This document shows, one piece after another, positions 60,374 through 64,000 of a stretch of 64,000 nt of DNA. Origin of the DNA: CAYWMD01 sp964458575 (GTDB lineage: Bacteria > Verrucomicrobiota > Verrucomicrobiia > Limisphaerales > JADLHS01); NCBI GenBank assembly GCA_964458575.1, contig CAYWMD010000006.1, positions 1-64,000 on the forward strand, in the 5' to 3' direction. How positions within the stretch are numbered: position 1 is the stretch's first letter; each line of letters opens with the position of its first letter. The notes under the pieces were generated by a model. That model worked only from the letters and a program-made list of their open reading frames with translations, was not told where the DNA came from and did no database searches. The position numbers were made by a program, and so were the translations under genes.

Positions 60374-63300
60374 TTATTTCTCGGCTCCCGCCGAATTATC
60401 CGCAACCGACCGGGTCAGCAGCGTGGCAATTTTGGTCCGGACGGGATCACCCGACGGAGGTTCGCGGAATGTGACCCAGCCGTAGTGGTAATGCGGGGAA
60501 GACCGATTCGTACGCACCAGGTCCAGCGCTGTTTCACCGCGCGCGTTGGTGAGTTTTGGATCCGCCCCGTGGGCCAGCAGCACGCGCACCGCGTCAAGCC
60601 GCCCGCCGTGCGCCGCCCAATGGAGCGCGGTGGAACCGGCGGGCATGGTCACCATGTTGTCGGCAGTGTTGGTGTGGCCCAGATTCACGTTGGCCCGATG
60701 CTCAATCAGGAGCTTCAGGACGGAAGTGCTTCCGGCGCGAGCCGCGTGATGCAATGGCGTCAGCCCGTGGTCATCGCCCGCGTCGGTCTGTGCTCCGGCC
60801 GCGAACAAGGCGGCCGCCACTTCATCTGAGTTCCACATGGCCGCAATGTGCAACGGAGTCCATTCGTGCGCGCCGCGTCCATTCGCGTCGGCGCCGTGGG
60901 CCAGCAGAATCCGCGCGGCGTCAGCCTGATCTCCGCGTGCCGCCTGCATCAGCATGCTCCAGCCGTCGGGGCATGCATGGCTGGCCAAACCGCGGTTTGT
61001 GGACAAGCAGCCGAGGAGAACGTTCGTCTCCCCGAGTTTCACGGCGTCCAGCAACATCAGCTTGACCCCGTGCTCGCGCAGCCACTCGGCGACCCGGCCC
61101 TGCCCTCGATCCAATGCGTCGTACAAAAGCGATTTATCACAGGGATTGGTCGTCCACAAATCGCCGCGCGTCGCCGCCAAGTCCTGGATGCTCTCGAATT
61201 GATGGCTGAAAATCGCCGAGGCGAGGAGCGCCGACGACAAGCGATTGCTCTGTTGCAACATTTGCCGCAACTCGTTGGTCAGACCCGTATGCATCGCATA
61301 AATCGGTTCAATGGGAGCGCCGGACTTGATGAGCAGGCTGACAACATTCGTCAGGCGTTGCCCGCTCGCGAACGCCAGCGGCGATTGACCGTTGGGTAGT
61401 GGCACTTCCGCGAGGCGCGGTTCGGCGCGCAGCCAGATCTCGAACTGGCGATAGTCGCGGCGCATCAGCGTATTCCAAAAACTGTCTGTTGTGCCCGGCG
61501 GACGAACCTGCCAGGCCATGCTTGAATTCGGCTGTTTGGCAGCAAGCAACAAGGCGCTTTCGCCCTGCCCATTCCGACGGGTCACATCCGCCCGGCGCTC
61601 CGTCAACATTTGCGTCATCATGTAATTGCCATCGCGAAGGGCCACATGCAGCAGCGTGTCGCCAGCGGCGTTGGTCGCATTAATCAGTTCCGGATGGCGC
61701 TTGAGCACGTTGCCGCAAATGTCGCGGATGTTTGCCCACCCGCGCGACTTGTGAACCAGCGTGTGCAGGAACAATTGTCCGTTCGCATCCGGGCGCGACG
61801 GGTCGGCTCCCGCGCGCAGCAAGGCCTCCGCGGATTCGGTGGCGCCTTGAAAAAAATCACCGGCGGCTATGGAATCAGCCAGCATGAGCAACGCGGTCTG
61901 GCCGAGGTTGTTGGTGAGGTCGGGTTGCGCCCCGTGTTGAAGCAGCATTTCCACGAACTGCGCCCGCCGCACGTTCCAATGCCGGTTGGTCGCCGCAAAG
62001 TGCAAAGGCGTGAACCCCTCCGCATCGCGGACATTGGGGTTCGCTCCGTGCGCGAGCAACAAAGCCGCGTTGGTCATGGTGTTTTGGCTGGTGCCAGCCG
62101 CGAGCCAGTGTAACGGCGTCCGCCCGAAGCGATCGGGCAGGTCCGGTCGGGCTTTGACGTCCAGCAAAGCTTTCACATATTGGGCCGGCTGCGGCCGCCA
62201 ATCCGCGTTGGTGACGGCGCGATGAAGCAACGTGAGGCCGTTCGTATCCCGCGCATTCGGATCCACACCGCGCGAGAGCAAAAGGCTCAGGTTGGTGGCA
62301 GAATGCCGCTCGTTCCGCAGCGCGTAATCCAAAACACTCCGCCCGTCACGGTCGCGAGCGTTGACCGCCTTGCCCGACCGTTCGATCAACATGGCCAGGG
62401 TTTCGGGGGCGGAATTACGTGCGGCCAGCTGAAGCGGGATCACGCCTTGTGCGTCGGGAATGTCCGCCCGCGCCCCGGCTTGGAGCAACCGCGCAATCCG
62501 GTTGGTGTGCGGATTCGCGCTCCAACTGATCCAATTCTGACCGCATAGAATGTGCAACGGCGTCTGGCCCGTTCGATTGGTGAGGTTCACGTTGGCGTCG
62601 TGCTCGATTAGCCAGGCCGTCAGGCTGGTGTTCGTCCACGTGTTGATCGCCGGCTGTGGCAGGAGCTTCGCTTTGATGAGCTTTTGGAGCGTGTCGCGGA
62701 CCACGCCGGGCCGGCGCATCCAGTTTTGCTGCCAGCGTTGCCAGAAGCGCAGGTCAATCTGATGTCCGACATTGTCGTCCATCTGGGTCATGACTTGATG
62801 CAGCGCCGTATTGCCGTTTGTGTTGGCCGCATTGATCTTGGCACCTTTGGATTGCAGTAGATTCATCGCGTTCCACTGCCGGCGGACGACCGCCCGCCAG
62901 AGGGGTGTGCAGCCCTCCGCATCGCGCACATCCAGGGCGAGACGTCGCTTGAGCAGAATCGAAATGACGTCAGTGCGTCCCCTTTCCGCCGCGACGTGGA
63001 GCAGCGTGCTGCCGTCGGGGTTGACATCGGTTCGCGCCCCGGCGTCGAGCAGAGCCTCGGCGTTGCCCGTGAAGCCGGTTTCCACGGCCATTCGCAACGG
63101 TGTCCGACCGGCTCGGTTCGTCACTTCCAATGGCGACTTCGCCAGAATAAACAGCCGCACACAGTTGGTCTCCCAGTTTGCGGCCGCGATATGCAATGGC
63201 GTGTTGCCGTCCGCATCGGCTGCGCGAACGTCGGCGGACTTGAACAATAAAGCTTTGACCAGACCGGGTGAACCATTGCGCGCGGCCAGATGCAGTGGCG

Positions 63301-64000
63301 TCATGCCGGCCGGAACGGCGCCCGCGTTTGGCAGACGCGCCGGCTTCAGGCTGGCCAGAGAGGTCTCCGCGCCCGCTTCCAACAGCCGTTCGGCGCTCGC
63401 GACTTGATTCGCAAACACGGCGTAATGCAATGGCGTGCGTCCCAAGCCGTCACGCGCATTGGCCAACGCGGGGTTGGTTCGCAGGAATCCAGCGAGTTCG
63501 TTGGTCAAACCCAGACCCGCCGCCGAGAAAACGTCCAGCGTCGCTCCACGTGCGAGCAGCAACTCGGACATGGGAACGCCCGGTGAGCCCGGCATCGGTC
63601 CCCGAATCGCCCGCCCCTGCCAAGCGATTTGAACATTCGCTGGAAAGCCCGCGATACCCGCTCCACTCACGCGCGCTGCTGTCACGGCTTGTAATGGAGT
63701 CAGTCCGTCGCCGTTCGTCTGGTTTACGGAAAACCCGGCGGAAAGGAGAAAGTCGAGCGCGTTCGTGCGCCACCAGAGCGCCGCAAGGTGCAAGGCCGTG
63801 TCGCCGCCGGGCGTGCGACGATTGATGCCGGGCCGGTTGGTCAGCAACAGGTCCGAAACCGCGTCGCCGCGCTTGCTCAATGTGCTCTCGACTATCGAGG
63901 TGGGGTCGCCGACGCGGATTGGGTCAAACTGATCAGCGCCACGATCAAGCAACTGTCGCAATAGCTCATCGCTGGCAGCGTCGTTCAATTGCCCGGGCCA
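60374..64000 (-). CDS. Giant ankyrin-repeat protein, N-terminus off window
   Basis: At least 1209 codons are open to the right edge, and a true start is probably beyond it: the sequence before the first possible start (TTG 63988) is still in frame. More than 20 ankyrin repeats are visible, for example TALHLAALWWRTNALDFLLS, TPLHYAVFANQVASAERLLE, TPLHLAARNGSPGLVKALLF, TPLHIAAMWNSDEVAAALFA, and STALHWAAHGGRLDAVRVLL. There is no enzymatic domain in the visible part. Such proteins form solenoid binding surfaces. The gene ends with SVADNSAGAEK. It is divergent from the MFS gene's upstream side, with 65 bp between. Confidence 0.9.
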   Translation of the reverse strand, partial: WPGQLNDAASDELLRQLLDRGADQFDPIRVGDPTSIVESTLSKRGDAVSDLLLTNRPGINRRTPGGDTALHLAALWWRTNALDFLLSAGFSVNQTNGDGLTPLQAVTAARVSGAGIAGFPANVQIAWQGRAIRGPMPGSPGVPMSELLLARGATLDVFSAAGLGLTNELAGFLRTNPALANARDGLGRTPLHYAVFANQVASAERLLEAGAETSLASLKPARLPNAGAVPAGMTPLHLAARNGSPGLVKALLFKSADVRAADADGNTPLHIAAANWETNCVRLFILAKSPLEVTNRAGRTPLRMAVETGFTGNAEALLDAGARTDVNPDGSTLLHVAAERGRTDVISILLKRRLALDVRDAEGCTPLWRAVVRRQWNAMNLLQSKGAKINAANTNGNTALHQVMTQMDDNVGHQIDLRFWQRWQQNWMRRPGVVRDTLQKLIKAKLLPQPAINTWTNTSLTAWLIEHDANVNLTNRTGQTPLHILCGQNWISWSANPHTNRIARLLQAGARADIPDAQGVIPLQLAARNSAPETLAMLIERSGKAVNARDRDGRSVLDYALRNERHSATNLSLLLSRGVDPNARDTNGLTLLHRAVTNADWRPQPAQYVKALLDVKARPDLPDRFGRTPLHWLAAGTSQNTMTNAALLLAHGANPNVRDAEGFTPLHFAATNRHWNVRRAQFVEMLLQHGAQPDLTNNLGQTALLMLADSIAAGDFFQGATESAEALLRAGADPSRPDANGQLFLHTLVHKSRGWANIRDICGNVLKRHPELINATNAAGDTLLHVALRDGNYMMTQMLTERRADVTRRNGQGESALLLAAKQPNSSMAWQVRPPGTTDSFWNTLMRRDYRQFEIWLRAEPRLAEVPLPNGQSPLAFASGQRLTNVVSLLIKSGAPIEPIYAMHTGLTNELRQMLQQSNRLSSALLASAIFSHQFESIQDLAATRGDLWTTNPCDKSLLYDALDRGQGRVAEWLREHGVKLMLLDAVKLGETNVLLGCLSTNRGLASHACPDGWSMLMQAARGDQADAARILLAHGADANGRGAHEWTPLHIAAMWNSDEVAAALFAAGAQTDAGDDHGLTPLHHAARAGSTSVLKLLIEHRANVNLGHTNTADNMVTMPAGSTALHWAAHGGRLDAVRVLLAHGADPKLTNARGETALDLVRTNRSSPHYHYGWVTFREPPSGDPVRTKIATLLTRSVADNSAGAEK

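Overview
The window is about 64 kb of GC-rich DNA, probably from a Verrucomicrobiota bacterium of the Limisphaerales/Pedosphaerales type. This placement is an inference from gene style: Tat-exported Gfo/Idh/MocA (GH109-like) and DUF1080 proteins, an FGly sulfatase, five-bladed propeller glycosidases, a long REP-associated tyrosine transposase, an enlarged signal peptidase I, an ankyrin giant, and many short intergenic palindromes. No rRNA is present. A 10-base run of N at 46690-46699 lies inside a tRNA repeat, so the sequence is a scaffold and order across that point is not proven.

Region by region. Positions 1-1360 hold three small minus-strand genes (a DCC thiol-disulfide oxidoreductase cut by the window edge, a dimeric alpha/beta-barrel protein, a DUF4019 protein). 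Positions 1400-11300 are an accessory island: 0.6 kb of short tandem repeats of period 6, 7, 10 and 11 bp, a REP-associated transposase, an IS110-family transposase with structured flanks, a HigBA-like toxin-antitoxin pair whose toxin is frameshifted, and a polymorphic-toxin cluster. The cluster has one truncated RHS protein with a possible caspase-fold tip followed by an ankyrin lipoprotein. It also has two short genes in which a Sec signal peptide is joined directly to the last 45 residues of an RHS core and a variable toxin-like domain, each followed by a small candidate immunity gene. A secreted transglutaminase-like gene lies between them.

Positions 11345-29282 carry mostly housekeeping genes: a secreted HExxH protein, TraB/GumN, a HAD-Nudix fusion next to folB, a CBS protein, a zinc alcohol dehydrogenase, comEC, lepA-lepB, serS-glgA, MOSC, a metallo-hydrolase and a secreted TIM-barrel protein. 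Positions 29690-46364 hold a glycosidase, a REPIN-like inverted pair, a GH109-like oxidoreductase, valS (with an in-frame palindromic insert), a three-gene CheB-CheR/histidine kinase/response regulator operon, cimA and a sulfatase. Positions 46562-47564 hold tRNA-Ala, a second tRNA cut by the gap, hairpins abutting both tRNA CCA ends, and a GIY-YIG gene.

Positions 47617-64000 hold two peroxiredoxins, pgsA, purE with a beta-carbonic anhydrase, a HODM-like gene, an operon resembling yjfL-yjfM-yjfC plus DUF4178, glnS, a GYF_2 membrane protein, DUF1080, an MFS transporter and a giant ankyrin protein that runs off the right edge. The glycosidase, sulfatase, DUF1080 and MFS genes fit a polysaccharide-degrading lifestyle. 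The toxin-immunity cluster fits competition with neighbouring bacteria.
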